A stretch of DNA of 64,000 bases, from positions 1 to 64,000 of the forward strand of contig JAJOZX010002586.1 of assembly GCA_023014485.1 (NCBI GenBank). Direction: 5' to 3'. This stretch comes from Bathynomus jamesi. Its lineage: Eukaryota; Arthropoda; Malacostraca; Isopoda; Cirolanidae. Position numbers and translations under genes: made by a program. This document shows positions 10,188 to 21,552 of this stretch, in pieces; positions within the stretch are counted from its first letter, which is position 1, and the number at the start of each line of letters is the position of its first letter. The notes beneath the pieces were generated by a model, which ran no database searches, had not been told where the DNA came from, and worked only from the letters and a program-made list of their open reading frames with translations.

Positions 10188-12562
10188 TCAATTTTCTTCA
10201 GAATAGCCGTAGCATTCCACAGGCCTTCTTATTCGCGTCGAGCGCCGAGGTACAGGTTCAGGAGAGGGCTCTTGATTTTGAAAAGTGCCTTCATTGGATT
10301 GCACGGGCGGTTCGATAACAGGGTCCGGGTTCTGCATCGTGTCGTCTTGAGGAGCACGTACATTTTCAGTCTGTGGATCAGATCTCGTCTCGACACTATT
10401 AGGGGCGTCTCCAACGGGTGCCAAGTCTCTAATTGCGACGGTATCTTCTCGTCCGCTTGGATAACGAATGTGGGCATATTGCGGGTTTGATTCCAACAGT
10501 TCGACCTCCTGCACTAAGGGTTCGTCTTTATTTCTCACGTGACGTCTTAAGAAGACTTTACCCGGCGAAGTAAGCCAAGTAGACATGCTCATCCCAGTGG
10601 CTGTTTTTCGTGGAAATGCAAACAACCGTTCATGAGGAGTGGAGTTTGTTGAGGTGCATAATAGTGATCGTACCGAATGAAGAGCGTCTGGCAATACTAA
10701 TTCCCAAGCTTGATTAGGTAAACATTTTGATTCCAGGCCAAGGTCACCGTCTTCCAAACGATTCCAACATAACGCTCACACTGTCCATTTCCCGTAGGGT
10801 GATAAGGAGAAGGAGCGGCTAGTAGGGACACCCCTTTTATGCAAGAATGACTTAAGTTCTGAAGACATAAAAGAGGTGCCTCTATCAGAGTGCACGTAAC
10901 CAGGTAAGCCGAAGATAGAAAAGAGAGTGGTAAGACACGAAATTACTGTAGACGACGAAATATCCTTGCAGGGGAAGGCAAAGGGAAAGCGAGAGTATTC
11001 GTCGACCACTATTAAAAGATATTTATTACTAGAAGAAGATGGCAAAGGGCCTTTAAAGTCAATGCTTCTGCGGTCGAATGGACGCATGGAACGAATAAGC
11101 TCTTGTTGCGTAGGTCGGTAAAATAACGGTTTCAGTCTTTGGCAGATATGGCACCCAGAAACAATGCGCTTCACATCATCCACGGAATATGGAAGGTTTC
11201 GAACGCGAATAAAATGCATCATGCGAGTAACCCCTGGATGACAGAGAGACTTATGAAGTTCTATTAGGTCATTTTGGGACGCCGCAGAACAAAATTCTCG
11301 AGACAAGGCGTCGGCGGCAGCATTAAGGGCTCCGGGCGGTGTACTACTTCGTAAGAATACGGCATTAGCTGAAGCCTCCATCTAGCTATCTTTTCGTTTT
11401 TAATTTTGCTCTTGTGGCGCACATCAAACATGTAGGACACGGATTTTTGGTCAGTAATTAAGGTGAAGCGTTTTCCTATTAGAAAGTGGCGCCATTTTCT
11501 GAGAGCTTCTACGATAGCGTACGCCTCTTTTTCCACGGCACAATGGCTCTTCTCGGCATGATTTAGTGACCTGGAAAAGAAGGCTACCAGTCTACCGTTT
11601 TGGTTGAGAGTGGCTTCAATTGCTGCTTCCGATGCGTCAGTTTCCACTGTGAATGGCTGGCTTTCATCCACTTTAGCTTTAACGGAGTTAACAATAGCGG
11701 TCTTAAATCGGCAATAGCGTTCACTGCTTCTTCGGAAAGAGAGAACTGGGCATCAATTAAAGGGCGTATTCTTTGAGAAAATCGAGGCACCCATCGAGAG
11801 TAATAAGCGAAAAGACCCGTCAAACGAGAAAGAGACTGTTTAGAATTTGGTATTGGCATCTCTTTTAGCGGAGCGAGTCGAGACGGATCAGGGCGGAGCT
11901 CATTATGACTTATCTGGTATCCTAAAATACAAATAGAATTAGTTGAAAAAGTGCATTTCTTTTTATTTAAGGTCATCTTAAATTTTCGGCAACTTCAAGA
12001 AATTTAGAGATTTTTATCGTGTTCCTCTTTTGTTCGGCCGCAAATCGTGACATCATCAAGATAAGCATATGTTCCTTCGAGCTCATTTGGCGAATAAAGT
12101 TGTCCATGATTTTTGGAAACAAGCTACGCCGTTCGTAAGCCCAAAACTTAAACGCTTAAATTGGAATAACCGGCCGCCCGCCTCGAAGGCAGTATAAGCC
12201 TTATCATCTGGATGCAAGGGAACACAATGATAGGCGCTTCGTAAATCTATCGTACTGAATCTCTTGTAAGTAGAGATTTTATTAACTAGGTCATCTAAGT
12301 TTGGCAATGGATAGGCATCTAGATACGTGAATTTATTAATGGTTTCTGAATAGTCTACCACTAACCTCCTTTTTGCTTGATTGTTGACAACGTGAACTTG
12401 CGCACGCCACGGAGAGTCGCTCGGCTCGATGATATCTTCCTTCAGCATGCGATTGACTTCTGAACGAATGAATTCGGCGTCGGAAGCTTTAAACCTACGT
12501 GACTTCGTAATTACAGGACGACAATCGGGAGATAGGTTTGAGAACACTCGCGGTGGTTCAAT
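10188..12562 (-). pseudogene. gypsy pol unit A (RT-RNaseH-integrase, most 3')
   Basis: The tandem unit covers about 10221-12562. On the element strand it holds RT from PPRVFSNLSPDCRPVI through RLVVDYSETINKF and TIDLRSAYHCVPLH, then RNase H (TVETDASEAAIEATL, VEKEAYAIVEAL, LITDQKSVSYMFD; 11264-11671). Integrase follows, with an HHCC finger (HKSLCHPGVTRMMH...CHICQRL) and the first two acidic residues in IDFKGPLP and HSDRGTSF (10776-11381). The third acidic residue (NGQCERY) lies in another frame, because of a frameshift near 10815 that all three units share. The C-terminal tail 10188-10757 ends in a basic RRSTRIRRP stretch and a unique last segment. A private frameshift lies near 12105. Confidence 0.88.
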
Positions 12563-14904
12563 AGGCCTTCTTATTCGCGTCGAGCGCCGAGGTACAGGTT
12601 CAGGAGAGGGCTCTTGATTTTGAATAGTGCCTTCATTGGATTGCACGGGCGGTTCGATAACAGGGTCCGGGTTCTGCATCGTGTCGTCTTGAGGAGCACG
12701 TACATTTTCAGTCTGTGGATCAGATCTCGTCTCGACACTATTAGGGGCGTCTCCAACGGGTGCCAAGTCTCTAATATGCGACGGTATCTTCTCGTCCGCT
12801 TGGATAACGAATGTGGGCATATTGCGGGTTTGATTCCAACAGTTCGACCTCCTGCACTAAGGGTTCGTCTTTATTTCTCACGTGACGTCTTAAGAAGACT
12901 TTACCCGGCGAAGTAAGCCAAGTAGACATGCTCATCCCAGGGCTGTTTTCGTGGAAATGCAAACAACCGTTCATGAGGAGTGGAGTTTGTTGAGGTGCAT
13001 AATAGTGATCGTACCGAATGAAGAGCGTCTGGCAATACTAATTCCCAAGCTTGATTAGGTAAACATTTTGATTCCAGGCCAAGGTCACCGTCTTCCAAAC
13101 GATTCCAACATAACGCTCACACTGTCCATTTCCCGTAGGGTGATAAGGAGAAGGAGCGGCTAGTAGGGACACCCCTTTTATGCAAGAATGACTTAAGTTC
13201 TGAAGACATAAAAGAGGTGCCTCTATCAGAGTGCACGTAACCAGGTAAGCCGAAGATAGAAAAGAGAGTGGTAAGACACGAAATTACTGTAGACGACGAA
13301 ATATCCTTGCAGGGGAAGGCAAAGGGAAAGCGAGAGTATTCGTCGACCACTATTAAAAGATATTTATTACTAGAAGAAGATGGCAAAGGGCCTTTAAAGT
13401 CAATGCTTCTGCGGTCGAATGGACGCATGGAACGAATAAGCTCTTGTTGCGTAGGTCGGTAAAATAACGGTTTCAGTCTTTGGCAGATATGGCACCCAGA
13501 AACAATGCGCTTCACATCATCCACGGAATATGGAAGGTTTCGAACGCGAATAAAATGCATCATGCGAGTAACCCCTGGATGACAGAGAGACTTATGAAGT
13601 TCTATTAGGTCATTTTGGGACGCCGCAGAACAAAATTCTCGAGACAAGGCGTCGGCGGCAGCATTAAGGGCTCCGGGCGGTGTACTACTTCGTAAGAATA
13701 CGGCATTAGCTGAAGCCTCCATCTAGCTATCTTTTCGTTTTTAATTTTGCTCTTGTGGCGCACATCAAACATGTAGGACACGGATTTTGGTCAGTAATTA
13801 AGGTGAAGCGTTTTCCTATTAGAAAGTGGCGCCATTTTCTGAGAGCTTCTACGATAGCGTACGCCTCTTTTTCCACGGCACAATGGCTCTTCTCGGCATG
13901 ATTTAGTGACCTGGAAAAGAAGGCTACCAGTCTACCGTTTTGGTTGAGAGTGGCTTCAATTTGCTTCCGATGCGTCAGTTTCCACTGTGAATGGCTGGCT
14001 TCATCCACTTTAGCTTTAACGGAGTTAACAATAGCGGTCTTTAAATCGGCAATAGCGTTCACTGCTTCTTCGGAAAGAGAGAACTAGGCATCAATTAAAG
14101 GGCGTATTCTTTGAGAAAATCGAGCACCCATCGAGAGTAATAAGCGAAAAGACCCGTCAAACGAGAAAGAGACTGTTTAGAATTTGGTATTGGCATCTCT
14201 TTTAGCGGAGCGAGTCGAGACGGATCAGGGCGGAGCTCATTATGACTTATCTGGTATCCTAAAATACAAATAGAATTAGTTGAAAAAGTGCATTTCTTTT
14301 ATTTAAGGTCATCTTAAATTTTTCGGCAACTTCAAGAAATTTAGAGATTTTTATCGTGTTCCTCTTTTGTTCGGCCGCAAATCGTGACATCATCAAGATA
14401 AGCATATTTCCTTCGAGCTCATTTTGGCGAATATAAAGTTGTCCATGATTCTTTGGAAAACAAGCTACGCCGTTCGAAGCCCAAAACTTAAACGCTTAAA
14501 TTGGAATAACCGGCCGCCCGCCTCGAAGGCAGTATAAGCCTTATCATCTGGATGCAAGGGAACACAATGATAGGCGCTTCGTAAATCTATCGTACTGAAT
14601 CTCTTGTAAGTAGAGATTTTATTAACTAGGTCATCTAAGTTTGGCAATGGATAGGCATCTAGATACGTGAATTTATTAATGGTTTTCTGAATAGTCTACC
14701 ACTAACCTCCTTTTTGCTTGATTGTTGACAACGTGAACTTGCGCACGCCACGGAGAGTCGCTCGGCTCGATGATATCTTCCTTCAGCATGCGATTGACTT
14801 CTGAACGAATGAATTCGGCGTCGGAAGCTTTAAACCTACGTGACTTCGTAATTACAGGACGACAATCGGGAGATAGGTTTGAGAACACTCGCGGTGGTTC
14901 AATA
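12563..14904 (-). pseudogene. gypsy pol unit B (middle copy)
   Basis: A near-identical repeat of unit A, period about 2341 bp. Its integrase piece (13117-13722) is identical at the protein level to 10776-11381. The junction with unit C joins the integrase tail (RRSTRIRRP) to the RT segment (IEPPRVF) at about 14904. Private lesions include a shortened T run near 13787, a changed GCTGC near 13960, an extra A near 14460 and an extra T near 14684. Most are 1-2 base indels. The RT catalytic YLDD (about 14400) and RNase H residues remain recognisable. Confidence 0.88.
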
Positions 14905-17297
14905 GGCCTTCTTATTCGCGTCGAGCGCCGAGGTACAGGTTCAGGAGAGGGCTCTTGATTTTTGAATAGGCCTTCATTGGATTGCACGGTGCGGTCGATA
15001 ACAGGGTCCGGGTTCTGCATCGTGTCGTCTTGAGAGCACGTACATTTTCAGTCTGTGGATCAGATCTCGTCTCGACACTATTAGGGGCGTCTCACCGGGT
15101 GCCAAGTCTCTAATTGCGACGGTACTTCTCGTCCGCTTGGATAACGAATGTGGGCATATTGCGGGTTTGATTCCAACAGTTCGACCTCCTGCACTAAGGG
15201 TTCGTCTTTATTTCTCACGTGACGTCTTAAGAAGACTTTACCCGGCGAAGTAAGCCAAGTAGACATGCTCATCCCAGTGGCTGTTTTTCGTGGAAATGCA
15301 AACAACCGTTCATGAGGAGTGGAGTTTGTTGAGGTGCATAATAGTGATCGTACCGAATGAAGAGCGTCTGGCAATACTAATTCCCAAGCTTGATTAGGTA
15401 AACATTTGATTCCAGGCCAAGGTCACCGTCTTCCAAACGATTCCAACATAACGCTCACACTGTCCATTTCCCGTAGGGTGATAAGGAGAAGGAGCGGCTA
15501 GTAGGGACACCCCTTTTATGCAAGAATGACTTAAGTTCTGAAGACATAAAAGAGGTGCCTCTATCAGAGTGCACGTAACCAGGTAAGCCGAAGATAGAAA
15601 AGAGAGTGGTAAGACACGAAATTACTGTAGACGACGAAATATCCTTGCAGGGGAAGGCAAAGGGAAAGCGAGAGTATTCGTCGACCACTATTAAAAGATA
15701 TTTATTACTAGAAGAAGATGGCAAAGGGCCTTTAAAGTCAATGCTTCTGCGGTCGAATGGACGCATGGAACGAATAAGCTCTTGTTGCGTAGGTCGGTAA
15801 AATAACGGTTTCAGTCTTTGGCAGATATGGCACCCAGAAACAATGCGCTTCACATCATCCACGGAATATGGAAGGTTTCGAACGCGAATAAAATGCATCA
15901 TGCGAGTAACCCTGGATGACAGAGAGACTTATGAAGTTCTATTAGGTCATTTTGGGACGCCGCAGAACAAAATTCTCGAGACAAGGCGTCGGCGGCAGCA
16001 TTAAGGGCTCCGGGCGGTGTACTACTTCGTAAGAATACGGCATTAGCTGAAGCCTCCATCTAGCTATCTTTTCGTTTTTAATTTTGCTCTTGTGGCGCAC
16101 ATCAAACATGTAGGACACGGATTTTTGGTCAGTAATTAAGGTGAAGCGTTTTCCTATTAGAAAGTGGCGCCATTTTCTGAGAGCTTCTACGATAGCGTAC
16201 GCCTCTTTTTCCACGGCACAATGGCTCTTCTCGGCATGATTTAGTGACCTGGAAAAGAAGGCTACCAGTCTACCGTTTTGGTTGAGAGTGGCTTCAATTG
16301 CTGCTTCCGATGCGTCAGTTTCCACTGTGAATGGCTGGCTTTCATCCACTTTAGCTTTAACGGAGTTAACAATAGCGGTCTTTAAATCGGCAATAGCGTT
16401 CACTGCTTCTTCGGAAAGAGAGAACTGGGCATCAATTAAAGGGCGTATTCTTTGAGAAAATCGAGGCACCCATCGAGAGTAATAAGCGAAAAGACCCGTC
16501 AAACGAGAAAGAGACTGTTTAGAATTTGGTATTGGCATCTCTTTTAGCGGAGCGAGTCGAGACGGATCGGGGAGCTCATTATGACTTATCTGGTATCCTA
16601 AAATACAAATAGAATTAGTTGAAAAAGTGCATTTCTTTTTATTTAAGGTCATCTTAAATTTTTCGGCAACTTCAAGAAATTTAGAGATTTTTATCGTGTT
16701 CCTCTTTTGTTCGGCCGCAAATCGTGACATCATCAAGATAAGCATATGTTCCTTCGAGCTCATTTTGGCGAATAAAGTTGTCCATGATTCTTTGGAAACA
16801 AGCTACGCCGTTCGTAAGCCCAAAACTTAAACGCTTAAATTGGAATAACCGGCCGCCCGCTCGAAGGCAGTATAAGCCTTATCATCTGGATGCAAGGGAA
16901 CACAATGATAGGCGCTTCGTAAATCTATCGTACTGAATCTCTTGTAAGTAGAGATTTTATTAACTAGGTCATCTAAGTTTGGCAATGGATAGGCATCTAG
17001 ATACGTGAATTTATTAATGGTTTCTGAATAGTCTACCACTAACCTCCTTTTTGCTTGATTGTTGACAACGTGAACTTGCGCACGCCACGGAGAGTCGCTC
17101 GGCTCGATGATATCTTCCTTCAGCATGCGATTGACTTCTGAACGAATGAATTCGGCGTCGGAAGCTTTAAACCTACGTGACTTCGTAATTACAGGACGAC
17201 AATCGGGAGATAGGTTTGAGAACACTCGCGGTGGTTCAATAGCCAATGAGGCTAGAGAGCAGACTTCAAGATCTGGCTGAGGTCCCCCAAAGTTCAT
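14905..17297 (-). pseudogene. gypsy pol unit C (most 5', joined to protease)
   Basis: The unit that follows gag-protease in natural order; the original RT start lies just left of 17297 (MNFGGPQPDLEVC). RT spans 17297 to about 16400, with RLVVDYSE and the active-site YLDD (about 16735). RNase H is about 16060-16330 and integrase 15455-15960. Private lesions include loss of one C near 16860, which ends the RT frame at 16827; loss of CAG near 16568; and indels near 14965, 14990 and 15093. It shares the integrase frameshift near 15495 with the other two units. Confidence 0.88.
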
Positions 17298-17299
17298 CT

Positions 17300-17818
17300 T
17301 TACAAAGAATGTTTGCTAAGAAACGGTATTCCCAGAATTATGTCAGTACAACAATCAGGTAGAACTAAGAATCTAATTTTCTTGTAGGCGCGTTGTTTTA
17401 TGTGAATGTCTAATTCGCAACATTCGCTGATGGGGGACGTTAGGTTAACTGAAGCCATAGATATGGTGCCATTATAAGACATAACCGGTAGACGAAGTCC
17501 GCGTACGACAAATCTTGAAATAAAGTTTTCTGAACTGCCCGTATCTAAAAGAGCCTTTAAGTAAGTACCTTTAACGCGTGAGTCTACTATTGATTCTTTT
17601 AGAGTTGAAGGCACACAAGTTAATGTCTTTTGAGGACCCGCATACTTTTGAAAAATGGCCTTTCTTCTTACATTTGTAGCAAGTAACTTCGTGGCGAACA
17701 GAATTGCCACAGTAATAGCACATTTGACGTTTGCGAGTGGCTGCTGCGCAAGAGTCCTGCTCTTCAGCTTTTTCTCCACTAGACGGGCCTGCTTCAGGAT
17801 TTCGAGAACCCCCAACAT
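17300..17818 (-). CDS. gypsy aspartic protease (pro) frame
   Basis: The reading frame overlaps the 3' part of gag by 248 bases in the +1 frame relative to gag. The clear retropepsin active site LKALLDTGSSENFI lies near 17545. It is followed by hydrophobic strands and the second conserved block DIILGIPFLSKHSL, which ends at the stop at 17300. Retropepsins act as dimers to cut Gag-Pol. Its N-terminal residues lie where gag still codes, so the true protease probably begins after a frameshift near 17600. RT starts in another frame directly downstream. Confidence 0.8.
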   Translation of the reverse strand: MLGVLEILKQARLVEKKLKSRTLAQQPLANVKCAITVAILFATKLLATNVRRKAIFQKYAGPQKTLTCVPSTLKESIVDSRVKGTYLKALLDTGSSENFISRFVVRGLRLPVMSYNGTISMASVNLTSPISECCELDIHIKQRAYKKIRFLVLPDCCTDIILGIPFLSKHSL

Positions 17819-18392
17819 GCGATTCGACCGAAGCTACTGGGCGGTTCTCGATTTGGGAAGCTGAATCGTAAGTTTGAGAGTCCTTCATCGCGATCTCTAG
17901 GGCACGCGCTTGATCCACGGCGGATGATAAGGTGAGCGTCTTGTTTTCGAGTAGTCTTGTGCGTATACGTGCTGAAGAAATTCCCGTTATGAAAGAATCT
18001 CGGATATATTCGTCCCTATAGGTATCGGCTGTAACGTTCTTGAAGTTACAGTCAAAACTAAGTTTCTGAAGAGAACGGACGTATTCATCAATAGATTCCG
18101 TGGACACTTGTTTTCGCGTAGCGAGCTTATGTCGCGCACCGACCTCATTAGCTGGCTGAATAAAGGCGTTTTTAAGAGCGGTTAAGGCCTCGTCGTACGT
18201 AGAACTTTCTGAGATGATCTCGAAGTTTTCTGGGGAGACTGAATTTGCGAGAAGTCCCAGAAACGAGTCGCTATCCCCTTCGAGTGACGCCTTATAACGC
18301 GTAAAAACGAACAGCCAATGTTTGAATGTGCGTGGAGCTTCAGGCGAAGTAGGTAGCACATCAAGTCGCTCTGGTCGAAGTCCACGTTCCAT
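17571..18392 (-). CDS. gypsy Gag polyprotein
   Basis: A 273-residue open frame starting at the ATG 18392-18390, 31 bases inside the 5' LTR. The N-terminal two thirds match a retrotransposon capsid: FKHWLFVFTRYKASL, then the EYVRSLQKLSFDC and DEYIRDSFITGISS region typical of gypsy Gag. The C-terminal part has a CX2CX4HX4C zinc knuckle (CYKCKKKGHFSKVC) preceded by an incomplete second knuckle (CYYCGNSVRHEVTC). It coats the genomic RNA. This frame is intact, unlike pol. It overlaps the protease frame at its 3' end. Confidence 0.88.
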   Translation of the reverse strand: MERGLRPERLDVLPTSPEAPRTFKHWLFVFTRYKASLEGDSDSFLGLLANSVSPENFEIISESSTYDEALTALKNAFIQPANEVGARHKLATRKQVSTESIDEYVRSLQKLSFDCNFKNVTADTYRDEYIRDSFITGISSARIRTRLLENKTLTLSSAVDQARALEIAMKDSQTYDSASQIENRPVASVESHVGGSRNPEAGPSSGEKAEEQDSCAAATRKRQMCYYCGNSVRHEVTCYKCKKKGHFSKVCGSSKDINLCAFNSKRINSRLTR

Positions 18393-18407
18393 GATGATTG
18401 CTGAGTA

Positions 18408-18422
18408 TTTTAGTAGATTAAA
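18408..18422 (-). other. Candidate self-priming primer-binding site
   Basis: One base inside the 5' LTR. The plus strand reads TTTTAGTAGATTAAA, and the exact reverse complement TTTAATCTACTAAAA lies inside the LTR at 18466-18480. A 15-bp stem could thus form between the start of the transcript and the priming site. The site does not begin with TGG, so an ordinary tRNA 3' end would not pair. Confidence 0.6.
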
Positions 18423-18423
18423 T

Positions 18424-19191
18424 TGAAATGAGAATTACCCAAATGAAACTCAATTCAACTTAGGCTTTAATCTACTAAAACTTCTACTGACATCTACTGA
18501 ATAACTGCAAAATAACAAACATAAAAATTACTTAGTACCATTATACTAAACAGAGTCAACTATATGAATTGCTTCAAGATTACGTTTAACGATAGTTAAC
18601 TTAGAAAGTTAACTTAGTAATTTAAGGCAAAGATAAGTTACTAATTTATATACACCTCTTTAAATTACAATACGTACCGAGAAGACAACTATTATTAAAG
18701 GTTGCTTTTATCGAAGACCATTATCCATGATTGACTCTGATATATTATTTATGTTTTCTTTATTATCTTTTATCAATCTTTACATTATATAGTATTTTAT
18801 GGAATACCTATACCTGGAGAAAATATAAGGACCTTTTCCAGTTTGTGTACAGTTTTTCATATAATTTATTTTTGAGAATATTTTTGTTAAAACTAACGAA
18901 AATATCACGACTTAACCTAACCAATTATTTATCAAGAGCGTACAGTTGATCTATTAGTAAATAGTAAATACTATTCCAGAAACAAACAATGTTATAATTA
19001 ATAATAGATCAACTGTACGCCCTTGATAATTGGTTAGGTTAAGTCGTGATATTTTCGTTAGTTTTAACAAAAATATTCTCAAAAATAAATTATATGAAAA
19101 ACGGTACACAAACTGGAAAAGGTCCAAATATAATACTATAGTAACATATAAGGTACATAAAATAATAATGCTATATACAAAAATTATAACA
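18424..19191 (-). repeat. 5' LTR of the gypsy element, interrupted
   Basis: 463 bp of LTR sequence interrupted after 18820 by a 297-bp MITE plus its 8-bp duplication; it resumes at 19126. The terminal bases match the 3' LTR exactly (TGAAATGAGA...TTATAACA). Confidence 0.95.
18829..19125. mobile_element. 297-bp MITE with GGACCTTTTCC termini
   Basis: Perfect 8-bp target duplication AAATATAA (18821-18828, 19126-19133). It is almost wholly palindromic: GGACCTTTTCCAGTTTGTGT at one end and its complement at the other, with the shared AACGAAAATATCACGACTT core in each arm. It landed in the 5' LTR after the gypsy inserted. Confidence 0.9.
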
Positions 19192-19196
19192 GTAGT

Positions 19197-21543
19197 CTTC
19201 CCCAGTAGTTGAGTTCTTTGCAGCAATCAACCTTAGCTATGAAATGTCTCCGAGTTTTTCTTGTTTATTAGTTTCTTCCTTTTTATATGGGGACGTCAAG
19301 ACTGAGCAGTATTCAAGTTTTGGTATGATCAGTGTTTTCAGCAGGGGAATTATTACTGTCTTGTCCCTTCTTTTGAACGTTTTCAGTACCTGTCCCGCGA
19401 CTCTTTTTACTTTGTTTATCACTATCTGATTTTGTGTCTCGAATTTCGCATCATCTGTCATTATAATCCCCAAATCGATCGCTTTCGTGCTTCTCTGAAT
19501 TTCCTGTCTATCTGGAGGAGGAGATTGAGGAGGAGATTGTAGACACTACACATACATTTTTTCTTACACACACAACTTTTTCAGAATTTAGATTGATAAA
19601 AAAATGGCGTCATTGAGCCTTGCCGACCTTGTTTTTGGCCCTCTCCTCCTTCTGCAGAGGGGTCACGTTTGCGGGCGCCAGCCCTTAGCCCCCTCCTCCT
19701 TACATAAAAAAAAATAACAATATACAGTTTAAGTTCTTCAGATTTTTCTGCTGCTCTTTGTATCGTCTGCAAAAGATGTTACTATACTGATGCTGTTTAC
19801 TTCAATGTCTATGTCTGTTAGAATGATAATGAACAGGAGTGGGGTTAGTACTTTACCTTGTGGTACTGAGCTGCGTATTTCTGATTCTGATGATGATATA
19901 CCTTGAATTTTGACGACCTGTAGACGTTTTCTGAGGAAGTTGTAGATCCATTTTCTCACTTTGCCTGTTATTCCCATGTTTCATTTTATGTGCTATTATA
20001 CCATGATCACATTTATCAAAAGCTTTAGCAAAATCAGTGTATATGACATCGTAGTTTTTATTGCCTTCCAGTGCCTCGAGGATATTGTTATTGTGCTCTA
20101 TAAATTGTGATAGGCATGATCTTCCTGATCGGAATTCGTGCTGATTTTCGTTGAATCTTTCCAGCGTCTCCAAAAAGTCATAAATTTCTCTTTAACTATT
20201 CTTTCAAATACTTTGGTGAGGTGGGACGTCAATCACACTGGTCTGTAGGTCTTTCCTTGAGATCTATCCCCGCCTTTATATATAGGGACAATGTTTGCTC
20301 TTTACAAGATGCTCGGTATTTCCCCAGTGGCTAAGGTTCTTCTCCATATCCAGTATAAGGGTGTAGCTATTTCATTTTTATAGTTTTTAAATTTTTAATC
20401 AATAATGCGTTCCATTTGTCCGGACCTGCAGCTGAATGTGATTTCATTTGTCTTTAGCGCTAGCTGAATCTTCTGGGGTCAAATAAAAATCTGTTATACA
20501 GGGTGTCCAGAAGTCTGGACTCATAGGGAAAATAGACATTATATTTTAAAGTGAAATATTTTAAAGTGGAACTGGTATTGCTACATGTTTCCGGGAAAAG
20601 CCAGAGGGAGGCTGGCTTTTTTCGGAAACATATAGCAATACCAGTTTTCTCTTGAGTGGTATACTGAGCCATCAGGGTATTTTCTTTCCTGAAATATGTA
20701 AAACTGACATTATAAATATGTTTGTTTCACTTTAAAAATATAATGTCTATTTTCCCTATGAGTTCAGACTTCTAGGACACCCTCTACAATCTCCTTGCAA
20801 TTTCTCTTCAAAGAATGTATCTATGTCAGGTATCGCTTTGTTACTTTTTGGGGTACTGGAGACTGATTCATACTGGGCTCTCAATGTTTCAGATATTTCT
20901 TTCAGATCGTCCGTTAGTTCATTATTTCCTTTTGTTAAGGGCCTGATAATGGCACGAGTTTTTGTTTTCTTTTTCGCATAGCTATAGAAGTATTTTGGAT
21001 TTTCCTTTATTGCTTCTACCGCCTTTTCCTCTTCCCTTTCTGTATGGCCCTTAATCAGGGTTTGTATTTCCCTATCGATACTCTGCAGATTTTCTTGTAC
21101 TACTTTCCTGGCATTGTGGACTCCGCAATTAGCTAACTTCGCCGCTACTCTCTTTTGCAGAATATTTTTATCTTTTGCCTCTCTAACCAGTTCCTCTTTC
21201 CTTCTGGCTGTGCTTTCGGGGCATATTTTCATAAAATTCTCAGCGTCTTTTCTTCCAAGGTTGTTGCATTTCTTCAGTTGTTTTATTCTCTAAAACTGTT
21301 CTCCACTCTGTTTGGGCCATGTATGATCTGACTGCTTCCCCCAATTTATATTCTTTGAGTTTAAATTAAAAGTCCCAAATTTGCTTCTTTCTTCAGTATG
21401 TGTATTGTGTTTTAATGGTGTCGCCGTATTTGTTGATATCTCGATTAAGTTGTGGTCTGAGATAATAGTTGGGGTTTTTTTACATCAGTAATCAAGTTCG
21501 TGTTATTCGTGAATACCAGATCTAGGCAGATATTTTTTCTGGT
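19197..21543 (-). pseudogene. CR1-like LINE ORF2, RT region (LINE B, part 2)
   Basis: Minus-strand remains of ORF2 in order. First the linker before RT (21232-20756; KENPKYFYSYAKKKTKTR). Then FRSGRSCLSQF and VIYTDFAKAFDKCDHG (20173-19990), which hold the first catalytic Asp. Then SVPQGKVLTPLLFII and SFADDTKS (about 19870-19760), the catalytic pair. Last the C-terminal IIPLLKTLIIPKLEYCSV (about 19350). Frames change several times. About 230 bases of foreign C-rich sequence replace the part at 19508-19737. A mariner-like MITE splits it at 20499-20784. Confidence 0.75.
20499..20784. mobile_element. Mariner-like MITE with TA target duplication
   Basis: Long inverted ends (CAGGGTGTCCAGAAGTCTGG...; 45-50 bp matching in reverse at 20735-20784) flanked by TA on both sides. 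The centre holds a second hairpin, GGTATTGCTACATGTTTCCG with its complement. No coding capacity. Confidence 0.8.
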
Positions 21544-21552
21544 ATTTTCTGT

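Larger units (their letters stand above)
9666..19191 (-). mobile_element. Ty3/gypsy LTR retrotransposon with triplicated pol block
   Basis: Flanked by the 5-bp duplication GTAGT (9661-9665 and 19192-19196). The LTRs begin TG and end CA. Order on the minus strand: 5' LTR (18424-19191), primer site, gag, protease, then RT-RNaseH-integrase three times over, polypurine tract, 3' LTR (9666-10128). Total length is 9526 bp. Without the 297-bp MITE in the 5' LTR and without the two extra pol units it would be about 4.5 kb, a normal size for a compact gypsy element. Every pol unit is frame-broken. Confidence 0.95.

Noticed and set aside
10927..11121. 64-codon plus-strand ORF repeated three times
   Set aside because: It is the antisense shadow of the gypsy integrase and recurs only because the unit is triplicated.
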